64,000 bases of DNA from Pegoplata infirma (GCA_963921195.1 OY992540.1:63124844-63188843), one strand, 5' to 3'; counted from the stretch's first letter, positions 41,179 to 53,150 are shown. Notes: a model not told the origin generated them from the letters alone. A program made the numbers and translations.

Positions 41179-42357
41179 AAAATTCTTTAAATAATTTGTT
41201 TTGTCTTTAAAGTTTTTTTGTGTAGATGGCCTTCGCGTCAGTACTGAAATACCAAAAATACCGCTGTTTATGTTAATTGGCCTGCTCGTATTCTTCTGCC
41301 TGGGTTACTGTATACATATCGCTCATTTACTTGTATAGTGTCATAACTCACAAAATTCCATTTTTGAGTAATTGATACAAAATTATTCGTTATATTCTGC
41401 TTTATATTGTGTCAAAAATCCGTATTTATATCTTTTAAACTCACCGTTTGGGAACACAGAAAAAAATAAAAAAAATATTTGAGTAAATTTTTAATACTAT
41501 TGAGTAAAGAATTACTCAATTTTGCACCAGTAAACGATTTAATAATATTGAGTAAATTTTTAATAAAAATGTATTAAATGTTTGAAATAAAAATTTGAGT
41601 AAATTTTTAATTGACACAATTAAAAATTTACTTAAAATTTATCTATTTGTTTTTTTTTTAAAGTTTAAAAAAGTTTTCTTTTTACAAAAAAAAAAAAAAA
41701 AAAAAAAAATTTGTTTTTTTAAACTTTACCAAACATCTTTATGTCTCAAAAACATAGGAAAATTTTATAAAGACGATTACAAACTTTCATATACATACAC
41801 AAAAAACTAAAAACTAAACGAGAATTCAAAAACTATTAGAGTTAAAAAAAAATAATAATTACTCAATTTTTGTTTTTAAATTTAAACAAGTGATTACTCA
41901 TATTTGTTTCCTATATTTTTTTCTGTGTACTTCATAATCCCAAAAATTCTTTAAATAATTTGTTTTGTCTTTAAAGTTTTTTTGTGTAGAATGCCTTTGC
42001 GTCTATACTGAAGTACCAAAAATACCGCTGTTTACGTTAATTGGGCCGGTCGTATTTTTCTGCCCGGGTTACTGTATACATATCGCTAATTTAATTGTAT
42101 AGTGTCATAACTAAAAATATGTCATTTTTGAGTAATTGATACAGAATTATTCGTTATATCATGCTTTATATTGTGTCAAAAATCCGTATTAATTTCTTTT
42201 AAACTAACCAATTGGGAAGAGAACACGCCTTTTTTACATTTTCTATGTACCGGCCTTTTTCAATGGAAACCCAGTTTCAATTGTAAACTTTAAACACGTT
42301 TTCTGCAAAAACAAATATTTTGAGTTAGGACACTATACAAGTAAATGAGCGATATAC
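41179..42357. repeat. TIR element with internal 280-bp duplication
   Basis: The block 41179-41458 ('aattctttaaataatttgttttgtc', 'taccaaaaataccgctgttta', 'attattcgttat') recurs as 41945-42220 at about 90% identity. The inverse of 'tatcgctcatttacttgtatagtgtc' ends the region at 42319-42357, so the whole can be read as an element with that inverted end and a tandem duplication. A MITE sits between the two copies. Confidence 0.5.
41455..41930. mobile_element. MITE with CACAGAAAAAAATA ends
   Basis: Inverted ends CACAGAAAAAAATA and TATTTTTTTCTGTG with 'gagtaa' motifs throughout. Located exactly between the two 280-bp direct copies. The 71-residue frame at 41595-41810 is within it and not supported. 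Confidence 0.5.
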
Positions 42358-42628
42358 ATTGTATAAGTACGAATAGAAATCATGATGATGATTGTTTGAG
42401 GAGATCCTTTGTATTTTCCAAATAAAAGTACATTTAATACTGACCAATTAAATGTAACAAATTTTCTTTCATTTTGCAAGTGCAAGCAAAAATATAAAAC
42501 TTGTAGAAACTAGCAGTAAAATAAATTTAATATAGTCGTAATACTGAAAGTACTATTTTTTGGGAAGTTCACCGAAAAGAAAAACTTTTAGTTATAACTT
42601 TACAATACACTCAAAATAATAACTAATA
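42358..42628. other. AT-rich spacer
   Basis: No recognised gene or repeat. Confidence 0.3.
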
Positions 42629-42978
42629 GCCTTGGAGTCGCTTTCAGAGGGGTGCAACTTAATACCGACCCACATTATTTTTACACCCCAAACTTACTCT
42701 ATTAACACTCATTAAGGGGCTCCTATACAAAATGACGTTTTTATAAAATATGTTACCATCGTTCTAAAAGTCCGAACCAAAGGATGCCCTTATAGGAGTC
42801 AAATGTATGACCGACCCCCAATATATTTGTAACTCCAACATTTTCTCAAAATATATCTTTCTCTTTCTTCAATCCTTAAGGTGATCTCACACAATTTTTT
42901 TTATTTTTGATAAATCGTTTTATTAAATCAGCTCCTACCGCTCCCATGATGCCTTTTAGAGGGGTAAGACCGACATCG
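42629..42978 (+). repeat. Repeat 'O' (GACCGACCCCCAAT family), fragment
   Basis: Blocks 'gaccgacccc', 'ctcctatacaaaatgacg', 'ctaccgctcc' and 'ttagaggggtaagaccga' match the loop of the TGGGGCATTCC foldback elements and the segments at 56810-56965 and 59640-60520. Confidence 0.55.
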
Positions 42979-45752
42979 ATTACACAGTGCAACAGCACAT
43001 TAAGGGCCTCAATCAAACCAAGACAGTTTGAAAGTACTCATGTCAAGTAGTAGGTTGTTAGTGGCTGCTAACGTTTTTCGTCAACACACGTGGACTCTGA
43101 GGTCCATTGTGATAACACGGGAGCTCTTATAAAACTCCTTAGATATTGAATTTTGACATCCGACAAATCAGAAAGATCGTACAGCTCCCTAGATCCCAGT
43201 GAAGCAAGTCTCTGACCAGAAAGTGCCGGGCAATGGCAAATAAAGTGTTTGATAGTTTCCAACTCCTATTCATCCATGCAACTCCGGCAAAAGTTATTTG
43301 ATGGCACATTTAGCCGCTCTGCGTGCTTCCCTATAAGACAGTGTCCGGTAATTATAGAAACCACCGTCGAAATCTCTCCTCTTGGAAGCGATACCAGCTC
43401 ATTTGTGCGCCCCTGATTAAGAGAAGGCCAAATCAGTCGTGTTGTACCACACGTCCATCCATTTGCCCATCTTTGATAAGTCTCCGTCGCAGAACAAAGC
43501 CGCAGGTATTGCTTGCAAGTTTCTAGAGGCATACCAACATATTCCAATTCTGTTGGAACCTGTAAGGTAGTTCCTAGTCTTGCAAGCTCATCGGCTTTGC
43601 AATTCTCTGGAATATCTCTGTGCCCTGGGACCCATGTGAGTCGTATGTTAAACTCCTTGGCCATCTCATTTAAGGACGTGCGGCAGTTAAGGGCAGATAT
43701 TGTTTTCAGAAACATTGAATCCAGGGACTTGACCGCGGCTTGACCCTCAGTATAGATGTTGACTGCGGTTGTAGAAAAGACATTAGAGCTCAACCAGTCA
43801 GCCACTTCCTTTATTGCCAGGCCCTTTATTCGAGCCAGAAATTTATGGTGGCTCCACTTCCGGAATGTCCAGTATCCAAGACTTCCTAGATGGTGTCATA
43901 GTGGTAAAGTGGCGTTTAAAAAGGCTCATAGAGGGAGCACAGCCTGCAATTTTTGTTGTTGTTATCTTCTTCAAGATCGCGCTATGGCCACAATCGCTGC
44001 TCCTCCATTGCAGCGTGCTATTAAGCCGAATTGCCGACATAGCCGCATACTGCCTACCCAATATGTCCAATGGTATCAAATGAAGGAGGATTTCTAATAC
44101 GAGCAGGATTTCTAATGCAGTCGCAGAGCTCCAGTGATGCACATCGAAGCCATTCTCTGTACCTTCGTGATAAAGACACAGTTCGCTTTTGTTTCTAAAG
44201 CAGGCCACCAGACAATGATTCCATACAGCAGAATTGGACGCACCACTGCTGTATAGATCCAATGAACGACTTGAGGGCTAAAACCCAATCGTTTTCCAAT
44301 AGCCCTTTTGCAGGACTATAAAGCAATCGTTGCTTTTCTCACCCGTTCCTCAATATTACGCCTAAAATTCAACTTCCTATCTAGAAATACTCCAAAATAC
44401 TTGGCTCCATCTGAGAGGGTGATTTCAGTGCCTTCCAGAGAAATAGGATCAAAAGCAGAAATCTTACTTTTCCCTGTAAACAAAACAAGCTCTGTTTTAC
44501 TTGAATTAACTCCCAGACCACAGTCTCTTGGCCATTTAGACACATCTTTCAGAGAACCCTGAAGAATGTCCTCAATGTTGGCAGATGCTTCCCCTTTACC
44601 GCTATCGCGACATCGTCAGCATATGCGACAACGTGACAACCACGTGCTTCTAGAGATAGTTGCATTGAATTCAGTGCCAGGTTCCAAAGAAGCGGCGAAA
44701 GAACACCTCCCTGTGGTGTGCCCCTATTGAAAAATCGAGATTTGACGGACAATCCCAATTCAGACATTATACGTCTATTGACGAGTAGGATTTCCACCAT
44801 TAAAACGATCCCACGCTTTTCTCCCAGACCAGACAATGCCAAAATTATCGAGTCTTGGAAGACATTATTAAAAGCCCCCCTATATATTAAGAAAGGCCAC
44901 CATAAGCGATCTCTCGATAGTACCAACGAGCTCATGAAGAGCTGTTTCCGTTGATCTACCTGTCTGCATGTTGCTTTATCGAAAGCAACCTCGGGTCAAT
45001 CACTCTACGCAAATATGAGTCTATCATTCGTTACTTTGTCTTTAACAAAAAAGAAGACAGACCAATTGGTCTGAAATCCTTCGGAGCTGTGTGGGAACTT
45101 TTCCCAGCCTCCGGGATAAAGACAACTCTGGTATCCCTCCATTTTAAAGGAATATACGACCAGTTATTTTCCCGGGGATTTATAGCTTTTTATCGCCCAG
45201 ATTAATGTTGGCATATTTATTATTTCCGAAACAATTTCAAATGCTTGGACGTCAGAACGTTCCAAAGCTTGAAACGGCGTCATGGAATTGCCCGGAAAAT
45301 GCGTGTTTAGAAGGAGATCCAGCGACTCTCCACTGGAGGAAGACCAGTGGATCTTTCAGGTATCCTAGGGTACAAGAAGAAGACACTAAGACATGCGTTT
45401 AAAGGGTTAAAATGTTCTACGATTATTTTCCGCATCAAATTTCACTAAAGGTTACTGAAGGCAACAAGTTTGACCGGTATGCATAAAATGCATAAAAAAG
45501 GTTAATTGTATAGCATTGAATCGATCCAACACTATTTCCAGTTGAAAAGAACATTTACATTGTTTTTTTCGAATATTTTCAAACGCTATTGCAAAAAAAA
45601 TTAAAAATTCAGTGGGCTATAAAAATAAATTTGAGACGTTACAGAGCAAAACCCATTATGGGTTTCATTACTACACACAAATACTTTCAAACTGTCTTGG
45701 TTTGGTTGAGGCCCTTAGAAATAACCCTTCAATTGTTTCACAGTGTAATTAA
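42979..45752. repeat. Inverted repeat pair enclosing the decayed LOA-like LINE
   Basis: 42979-43036 (TTACACAGTG, 'aagggcctcaatcaaaccaa', GACAGTTTGAAAGTA) and 45683-45752 (inverse, with 'ggttgaggccctta' and CACAGTGTAATTA) match in inverted orientation. This may be a transposon end pair, or the 3' UTR ends of two same-family LINE copies facing opposite ways. The second is favoured because the left copy lies exactly downstream of the LINE ORF. Confidence 0.5.
43060..45410 (-). pseudogene. Decayed LOA-like non-LTR retrotransposon (RT and RNase H)
   Basis: Read on the minus strand from 45410 down, pieces in shifting frames give a linker (SGQFHDAVSSFGTF), RT motifs at about 45160-45060 (CLYP and the equivalent of PKDFRPI), FNNVFQDSIILAL, RGTPQGGVLSPLLWNLALN and YADDVAI (44935-44549), then FGVFLDRKLNF (44543-44316). 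An RNase H domain follows (43805-43266): IYTEGQAAVKSL and LTWVPGHRDIPENCKADELARLG. A terminal ETIKHFICHCPALSGQRL ends the ORF (43262-43068). RNase H after RT and the motif wording suggest the LOA clade. Multiple frameshifts and stops, plus the loss of the usual Asp in IYSDSQAA, show it is inactive. The 5' endonuclease is missing. Confidence 0.82.
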
Positions 45753-45789
45753 TTTTCTATAAAAAAATTGTGTTATGGTAATATTTTTT
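45411..45789. other. Spacer between LINE remnant and mini-me-like copy
   Basis: Apart from the inverted LINE-tail-like block at 45683-45752, no feature is recognised. Confidence 0.35.
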
Positions 45790-47638
45790 TATACCCTCCA
45801 CTTAGTGATAGAGGGTATATATAAGTTTGTCATTCCGTTTGTAACTCATCGAAATATCGGTCTGGGACCCCATAAAGAATATGGGGCAATTCATGTGAAA
45901 TCGGACACTTTGAAACAATTTTTTTTTAGATTTTCCCAATTTATTTACAGTTTTTAGTACCCTTCGAAAACTCTTTCGTGGTTAATTTTCAGATTTTTTA
46001 GATGACCCGTTCAAAAGATATCGAATTTTTAAAAATTAGTAGTTTGTACCTTTACTCAAACTTCTTTTACTCATAACTTCTTCAATAATGGTCCAAATTT
46101 CAAATTTTTTTTTTTTCAAAAATTTTGTTTTTTTGCGTACTTTTAAAAAAAATCCCAAAAAATTCTTAAAAGCCTACTTAGGGAGGGGAGATAAGTCTTA
46201 GGTATGTTTTAAAAAAATGTTGTAGGGTAAAAATAAATGGGGGTCGGTCTCACTAATGACCCCTCTCGGACACACCATTGGACCGGTAAAAGCTGATCAA
46301 ATAAAACAAATTAAAAAAATAAAAAAAAAATTGTATGGGGAACCCCTTAACAGTTAAAGATAGAGGGTAGGTGTGTTCAGAGAAACTGTTTGGACTAAAA
46401 AAATATTGTGGGTCGGTCATATATTTTGTTGCTCTAAGGCCACTATTAGGGCAGTTAGAGCGGTTGGAGCAAATTTTAAAAAATGTCGTTTTGTGTAGGA
46501 GCCCCCTTAGAAATTGGAGATAGGGAATTAGTTTGTTCCAAAGATATGTTAAGACGTAAAAGTTAATGGGGGTCGGTCTTATAAATGACCCCTCTATGAC
46601 GCACCATTGGAGCAGTAGAAATGATTTTATGATTGGAAAATTACAATAAAATTTTTTCAAAAAATTTTAAAAAATAGTAATACTCGTTACCCACGATCCT
46701 CCTGGGCAAAAAATTTGTAGAATCATTAGAAGTTTTACACAAAAAAATTTCAAAAAAATCAAAGAGTACAAACATTTTCAAAAATGAGATTTAAATTTAA
46801 AAAACTTAAAAATCGCAAACTAGAACGCTTTTACGAATTTTTTGGGATTTTTTTTAGAAAGTACGCAAAAAAACAAAAACTAAAAAAAAAAAAAAATTGA
46901 AATTTGGACCATTATTGAAGAAGTTATAAGTATAAGAAGTTTGAGTAAAGGAGCAAACTACCAATTTTTAAAAATTCGATATCTTTTGAACGGGTCATCA
47001 AAAAAATATGAAAATTTACCACGAAGGAGTTTTCGAAGGGTACTAAAAAATGTAAACAAATTGGGAAAATCTAAAAAAAAAAATTTTCAAAGTGTCCGAT
47101 TTGACATGGAATGCCCCATATATATTCATGATGCCCCATCGATTTTAAGACATTCTAGCGATGTCCGTCTGTCTGTCTGTGGAAAATGCTATCACGGGCA
47201 AAATGTTCCACAGAGATGACTGAAACTTAACATATTTATTGGAAGTTCTCCCGAGAAGTTTGATATTGCATTTGAGCGATATCGGTTCAGCGGTTCAAAA
47301 GTTATGAACAAAAATGTAAGCACACCTCGAAAATTTCAATACATTGAACATAACATAAAATACAAAATGCTTTAATTCGGCTTCTGGTTGGCATATGTGA
47401 ACATAATTGAACACTAAATGGTATTTAAACAAGTACGAACATATTTTTTGACAAAAAAAGAAAAAAATCGCGGATTTTTTTTTTACCAAAATTTTTTTTC
47501 GCGGAAATTTTTTTTTCAATTTTTTTTTTTTTTTTCAAAAGTAATTTCCTTTTAAATAAAGTTTTTTGCAATAATCTTTTTGAAATTGTGGAGGGTATCA
47601 CTACATTCGGCAAGGCCGAATTTAAATTTTTTACTTGT
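45790..47638 (+). repeat. Mini-me-like repeat, subfamily B, interrupted
   Basis: Left part 45790-45881 (TATACCCTCCACTTAGTGATAGAGGG, 'gggaccccataaag') and right part 47119-47638 (TATATATTCATGAT, 'gatgtccgtctgtctgtctgtgg', GTGGAGGGTATCACTACATTCGGCAAGGCCGAATTT, TACTTG) join into one copy once the foldback element is removed. The right hairpin TTCGGCAAGGCCGAA is almost perfect. Confidence 0.82.
45882..47118. mobile_element. Foldback/MITE element, TGGGGCATTCC family, copy 2
   Basis: Arms of about 290 bp at both ends (TGGGGCAATTCATGTGAAAT outward left, TGGGGCATTCCATGTCAAAT outward right). TA flanks it (45880-45881 and 47119-47120) inside a mini-me-like copy, whose intact paralogues give the empty site. 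The loop is the reverse complement of the loop in copy 1 relative to the window, as expected for insertion in the other orientation. A 135-residue frame in the loop (46660-46253) matches 6916-7323 of copy 1 but shows no known domain. Confidence 0.8.
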
Positions 47639-48980
47639 TTTAAAATAGTTTGTTATCAATAAATATTTTTTTAAACCAAATTTATAAAAAAATCCTATTT
47701 ATTTTCTTAATTTACCTACAAAAATCCTTGAAAATATCGCATAAGTTTTCCTCAGGGGATAACATCTCCTTGTAACTAACAAAACAATAAACGAAACAAA
47801 ATAGTATATGAATTTTTATATAATGAACACATAAAGTTTGAACAAAAGAACCAACATAACTGGAAGAGGATCATGTAATGTTACCACATACACATAAAAG
47901 GAATAAAGTTAAAAGTTCCTCACTTATCCTGGGGAACAATGAATATAAACATTTTTTTTTGGCTTAGCGTAAAAACTTAACAAATATACTTGTTGTAGTT
48001 TATTGTATCTCAAAACCAATTGGTTTGAAGTGTTAATTTGCTCAAAGCGTTATTTTCTTATTTTTGTATCAAACAAAAATGTTGAATATATGTATGTAAG
48101 TGGTACAAAGAAAGAGTCCTTTTTTTGTGACTTTTTTTCTATTTACAAAAGCTACACGAAAAAAAAAGGTTATTCTGAAGTGTATCTATTGTTTGTAATT
48201 TTCCTTTTTTCGTGTTTGAACTAAAACCCATTTTTCTTATGCCAGGCACGTTTTGTCTTTATGTTTTAAACAGTTAAGCGTAGAAGGACAAACAACTCAA
48301 ACACACACCGACACACAAACACACACACACACACTCTTTTTTGCTTTTTGTTTAGTGTGTTGTAACCCATACAAAGAAATACCCATATAAGAAAAAGTCC
48401 TTAAAACTAAAGGACTTGTTAAAAATTATCTTGGTGTTAGTATGTGGTACACACACAAGTACATTTATTGTAACACAAAACGTTTGTTTGATACTGATGG
48501 TAATGATGACGACGATGATGATGATGATGGCTATGGGTGCCATGATTATAAGTATTATCCATTCGAAAATAACAACAACAGTCATTTCAACAAAAAAAAT
48601 ACAAATTTCAAAGTATCGGGTGTTGAATATATAGTAAGGTCAATTAGTAGAGTCAATTGGAAATATTGAAAAAAAAAAGGATAAACAGGATCAGTTGGAA
48701 TTATTTTTTGAAAAGACAATAAAGTGTTTTTAAGTTTTATTCAAAAAAGATTATTTATAATTCGAAAATTTTACTTCTGATTTGATGATTCTATTTGTAA
48801 TACGAAGAAACCAATTGTAAACCGAAAAAGATTATTTGAGCTTTTCGAAGGCCAGTCTGGCCAAATTCCAAATTTATTTTTTTTTTTTTTTTGATTCTAT
48901 CGTTTGAAAATATGTAATTCACTACTAAGTTTGTATGTGCGAAACATCATTTCATTTAATTTAAGTTAACACAACTAAAA
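47639..48980. other. Unique-looking AT-rich stretch with small microsatellites
   Basis: Contains a CA-rich tract (48298-48334), a GATGAT tract (48500-48530) that gives a spurious Asp-rich frame, and short 'ttgtaattcgaa'-like units near 48755-48835. No splice-bounded or family-matching exon was found. Confidence 0.4.
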
Positions 48981-49628
48981 CAAGTAAAAAAGTTAAATTC
49001 GGCCTAGCCGAATGTAGTGATACCCTCCACAATTTCAAAAAGATTATTGCAAAAAATTTTTTTAAAAGGAAATTACTTTTGAAAAAAAAATTTTTGAAAA
49101 AAAATTTCCGCGAAAAAAAAATTTTGTTAAAAAAAAAATCTGCGATTTTTTTCTTTTTTAGTCAAAAAATATGTTGGTACTTGTTAAAATACCATTTTGT
49201 GTTCAATTATGTTAACATATGTCAACCAGCAGCTGAATTAAAGCATTTTGTATTTTTAGGTTATGTTGAATGTACTAAAATTTTTGAGGTGCCCTTTCCT
49301 TTTTTGTTCATAACTTTTGAACCGCTGAACCGATATCGCTCAAATGCAATACCAAACTTCTCGGGAGATAAATAAATACGTTAAGTTTCAGTCATATCCG
49401 TGTAGTATTTTGGTCGTGATCACCATTTCCACAGACAGACGGACAGACGGACAGACGGACCGACAGACAAACGGACAGACGGACAGACGAACATCGCTAG
49501 AATGTCTTAAAATCGATCGGGGATCATGAATATATATACTTTATGGGGTCCCAGACCGATATTTCGATGAGTTACAAACGGAATGACAAACTTATATATA
49601 CCCTCTATCACTAAGTGGAGGGTATAAA
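48981..49628 (-). repeat. Mini-me-like repeat, subfamily B, complete copy
   Basis: Begins ACAAGTAAAAAAGTTAAA, then the perfect hairpin TTCGGCCTAGCCGAA, then TGTAGTGATACCCTCCAC. It ends CCCTCTATCACTAAGTGGAGGGTATAAAA. The GACGGACAGACGGACAGACG tract at 49438-49490 is the (GTCY)n region. At about 648 bp it is the best template for subfamily B. Confidence 0.85.
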
Positions 49629-49866
49629 AACAAAATTTTTTTGGCTACGAAAAAAAATATAAACAATTTCCAAAGCCGAAAAGATCAACATTTTTATGAA
49701 CATTTAAAAAATGTTCATTGAGAAAAAAAAAAGTTTACTGTTTTTATCTTATTTTAATTTGCTTTAAGATTAAAAACAAATACAAAAAAAAAATAGCAAA
49801 TTTTTCTTACGAAAAATCTCTCGGAAAAAATTTAAAAATTCTTCAGCGAAAAAAAAAAAAAAAATT
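49629..49866. other. AT-rich spacer
   Basis: Homopolymer-rich; nothing recognised. Confidence 0.35.
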
Positions 49867-50624
49867 TATACCCACCACTCTAGTGATAGAGGGTATATAT
49901 AAGTTTGTCATTCCGTTTGTAACACCTAGAAATATTGGTCTAAGACCCCATAAAGTATATATATTCATAATCCTCGATCGATTTTAAGACGATCTAGCGA
50001 TGTCCGTCCGTCTGTCCGTCTATCTGGCTGTTGAAAACACCCTAATCTTTGAAGGACTTTACGGAGGCTCCTGAAGTTTGGCGTATATGTTAGACATTTA
50101 CCTGGTCAAGTTAGTATTGTCATCCAGCAAAATCGGTCCAGTAGTTCAAAAGTTATGAGCAAAAGACTGAATTTCGGCAGGAGTTTTTCGTGAATTTACG
50201 AGATAAAACACACGGTTAAATATGTTTTTCATTTTTTTCACGTTGGCAAGTCAAAAAAACATTTACAACGTAGTTTTGTAACTCAAAAAAATTTTTACAC
50301 TAAAAAAATACACTCGAAAAAAAAATTTTACACTCAAAAAAAATTTAGTAAATTATTTTTTTTTTTTTTTTCAAAAATTACTTAAAAAAAAAGTTTTTTT
50401 ACAAAATATAAAAACAAATTAAAAATGTTATTTTTTCACGTTATATATGGTTTGAATTGAGAAAGGTGTGAAAGAAAAATTTATTTTTCTAAAAATTTAA
50501 GACATCGTGCTTCGTTTTTTACTAGTTTCATATAATCTAGTTATTATAATCATCAGAAACACTTTAATGTCAAATTTATTCAGTCAATAGTCAATTATAT
50601 TCTATATGTCAAAATTATTAACAG

Positions 50625-50735
50625 ATCGCCGCCGCCAAGGATTGAACCCATGATCTGTAATGTTTTTGCTATTAACTGCCTCTTATTGTTAGATACGATC
50701 ACTCTAGACCGATACGCTAAGTTGGCTGTTAAGCA
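50625..50735 (-). repeat. tRNA-derived SINE-like segment
   Basis: On the minus strand it reads CTTAGCGTATCGGTCTAGAG, resembling a polymerase III A box, and about 65 nt later ATGGGTTCAATCCTTGG, matching the B box GGTTCAANCC. A tRNA cloverleaf cannot be completed, so it is called SINE-like. It lies in an insertion within a mini-me-like copy. A poly(A) tail and clear duplication are not visible. Confidence 0.5.
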
Positions 50736-50878
50736 AGTATCAACTAAATCATAACACAATTCTTGTGTGGTTGTTGCTGTTGTTTTTCGTACAGAAGAAG
50801 GTGTAATTGCATTATGGTGAATAATGAATAATACAAAACTTACTATCACTTAAAAGGGCATTGTGGAGGGTATTCATA

Positions 50879-51251
50879 CACTCAAAAAATTTTGTAGGTA
50901 AATTCCAGTGAATATTCACTTAAAACAAATGAAATTTTATTTAAAAACCATTCCACTGTTTTTTTATTTAAAATAAAAACACATTACAGTCAATTTTAAA
51001 TGTTACGTTAATGACTAACCAAAACATTAAAAAACTAGTGAATATTCAGTTATTTTGTATTGAAAAACAGTAAAACTATAGAAGAAATTTTTTACTGCCG
51101 AAATTAAATGTAACAGAAAATTCATTTTTAAGACAGTAAATTATATTTTTTAAACTACAGAAATAGTAAAAAATTAAATCCTTTATAAAATAAGTGACTG
51201 ATTACTTTGTAAAATAACCTACAAAGAGTTAATGACATAATTTTCTTAGTG
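50879..51251. mobile_element. MITE with CACTCAAAAAATTTTGT ends inside a mini-me-like copy
   Basis: Ends CACTCAAAAAATTTTGT and the inverse ACATAATTTTCTTAGTG, flanked by TA (50877-50878 and 51252-51253). Sister copies without it read 'ggtattcatagattcgg' across the site, giving direct empty-site evidence. 373 bp, no ORF. The ends relate it to MITEs D and F. Confidence 0.82.
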
Positions 51252-51291
51252 TAGATTCGGCCAAGTCGAATTTAACTTTTTTACTTGTTTT

Positions 51292-51929
51292 TCGTTAATT
51301 TTATATTTTTAAAGTGGTTTGCTTTAAGATTTAGAAAAAAATAAAAAAAAATAAAATTCATAAGAAAAATCGATTTTACGGGAAAAAATTGAAAAATTCT
51401 TCAGAGAAAAATATTTTTTTTTTAAGTTATTTTTATATTTTTAACATATTTTGGATTGCTTTGAGGATTTAAAAAAAAAAAAAAATCACACTAAAAATCT
51501 ATTTTTTAATGTTTTTTTACCACTTTGGCATAGGAAAAAATGAAAAATTCTTCAGAGAATAAATATTTTTTAAGTTAATTATATATTTTACCGTATTTTG
51601 GATTGCTTTAATATTTAAAAAAATAAAAATAAAAAATATAAATAAAAAAATTTTCACACGAAAAATCGATTTTTTATGTTTTTTTGGCCACTTTGGCCTT
51701 GGAAAAAATTGAAAAATTCTTCAGAGAATAAATATTTTTTTTTAAGTCAGTTTTATATTTTTTTATCTTATTTTGGTTTTTTAAAAAATGTATTATTAAA
51801 TGTTTTTTGGCCACTTTGGCCTCGGAAAAAATTGAAAATTACTTTTTAGATTTTTTTTATTTTTTCTAAATCTTAAAGCAAACCAAATCTTAAGTAACAC
51901 AATTTTAACATTATTTAAAAACATTTTTA
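51292..51929. repeat. Degenerate tandem repeat of about 130 bp
   Basis: 'ggaaaaaattgaaaaattcttcagagaaaaatat' with 'ttttggattgctttaa' and 'ccactttggc' recurs at about 51390, 51530, 51710 and 51825. Also similar to 49730-49860. No gene. Confidence 0.55.
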
Positions 51930-52395
51930 ATATCCACGCCCACAAAAGGGGGGCGGGCAAAAAAATATATTTTTTTTTTATTTCTTAAGTCCAAGTGCAG
52001 GGTCTGGAAGTTTTTCTGACACCAAATTGTTTTATTTGCTTAACAAAAATACAAAAAACCTATGAAAATATGGCGTTTTTCAGAGGTTAGTTAAGTTCTT
52101 CAAGGGGGAACTTTTTTCCCCCTGGTCCGATTTTACCCATTTACGAACTTAAACTGCCTAGGACCAAAATACATATTCCTGCCAAACTTAACGATTCTAT
52201 CTCTTTTAGTTTGGACTGCATCGTGTCTTATAGACGGACGGACGGACGGACATACGGACATTCTAGAAAAGTCTTAGAATCGATCATAGATAAATAATAT
52301 ATATACTTTATGGAGTCCCCGACCGATATTTCGATGCGTTACAAACGGAATGACAAAGTGAGTATACCCCCATACTTTAGTTGGAGGGTATAAAT
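51930..52395 (-). repeat. Mini-me-like repeat, subfamily C
   Basis: Contains 'gcccacaaaaggggggcggg', 'aagttcttcaaggggg', the GACGGACGGACGGACGGACA tract and, near the end, 'gaccgatatttcgatgcgttacaaacggaatgacaaa', then CCCCCATACTTTAGTTGGAGGGTATAAA. The 3' half is clearly the same as subfamilies A and B; the 5' half is private. Confidence 0.75.
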
Positions 52396-53150
52396 ATAAA
52401 ATTGACTTAAAAAAAATCAATTATTTTTTATTTCATTAGAAAAAGATAAAAAACCGATATTTTTTTGTTGGAACTAGCAATTGTTTCAATTAGAAAATTG
52501 GTATGATAATAGATTTAGCATTGTTAAGTTAATTTTTCAATAAGTATTTAACAGGGAATTTTGGAAAACCTTAAAACTTTAACAATGATTTACTCGAAAT
52601 ATTGTGAGTGGGATTTGGCCACATTGGCTTCCCAAAAGCCAATTTCTTATTCGAAAATGATCAATTGCAATTCAATTGTAATTGACTGTTAACCTGTCCC
52701 GAAAAATAAAAGTTATGGTAATATTAAAAAAACGATACTCTTTACTAATCATTCTACGAATTTTGACGCCAATAGCGGCCAAAACAAAAAGTATTTTTTT
52801 TTTGCAAAATACACTACGATTGCGAAATTTAACCGGCAAAGACAGACTCCAATTTTTTTACATTATTTTTACCATTATCAGTTCTGTAATACGCATCATT
52901 TTTTTTTGCTATTACTAAGCGAAATTCTAAAAAGTGCCATTTTCGGGAGAGGCTAATGACTATATAACGTAACGATTAACAAAAAATTAAATACGAATTA
53001 CTGTTTTCATTTTCTTAAAACCAAAAATTTTAGTAATTTGGATTTTCAATTTGGATAACAATTAACAATGGTGAATAAAAAAATATACACCAGCTGGTGA
53101 ATAAAACGCAACATAGTTATTTTTCATAATTTTTTTTTCATCAACATTTT
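52396..53150. other. AT-rich stretch
   Basis: A 78-residue frame at 52682-52918 has no recognised motif. The last 20 bp ('tttttttcatcaacattttt') belong to the T-rich array that often abuts the mini-me-like left end. Confidence 0.4.

Larger units (their letters stand above)
49867..51291 (+). repeat. Mini-me-like repeat, subfamily A, with two insertions
   Basis: Left end TATACCCACCACTCTAGTGATAGAGGG at 49867; right end GATTCGGCCAAGTCGAATTTAACTTTTTTACTTG to 51291. Compared with 53151-54021 it has extra sequence at about 50447-50838 (tRNA-like SINE and flank) and at 50879-51251 (MITE). Confidence 0.82.

Noticed and set aside
43323..45402. Several plus-strand frames over the LOA-like LINE
   Set aside because: The motifs of RT and RNase H are in minus-strand frames; the plus frames have no family features.
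48442..48669. Asp-rich 75-residue frame
   Set aside because: Caused by a GAT microsatellite; no splice signals or conserved motif.
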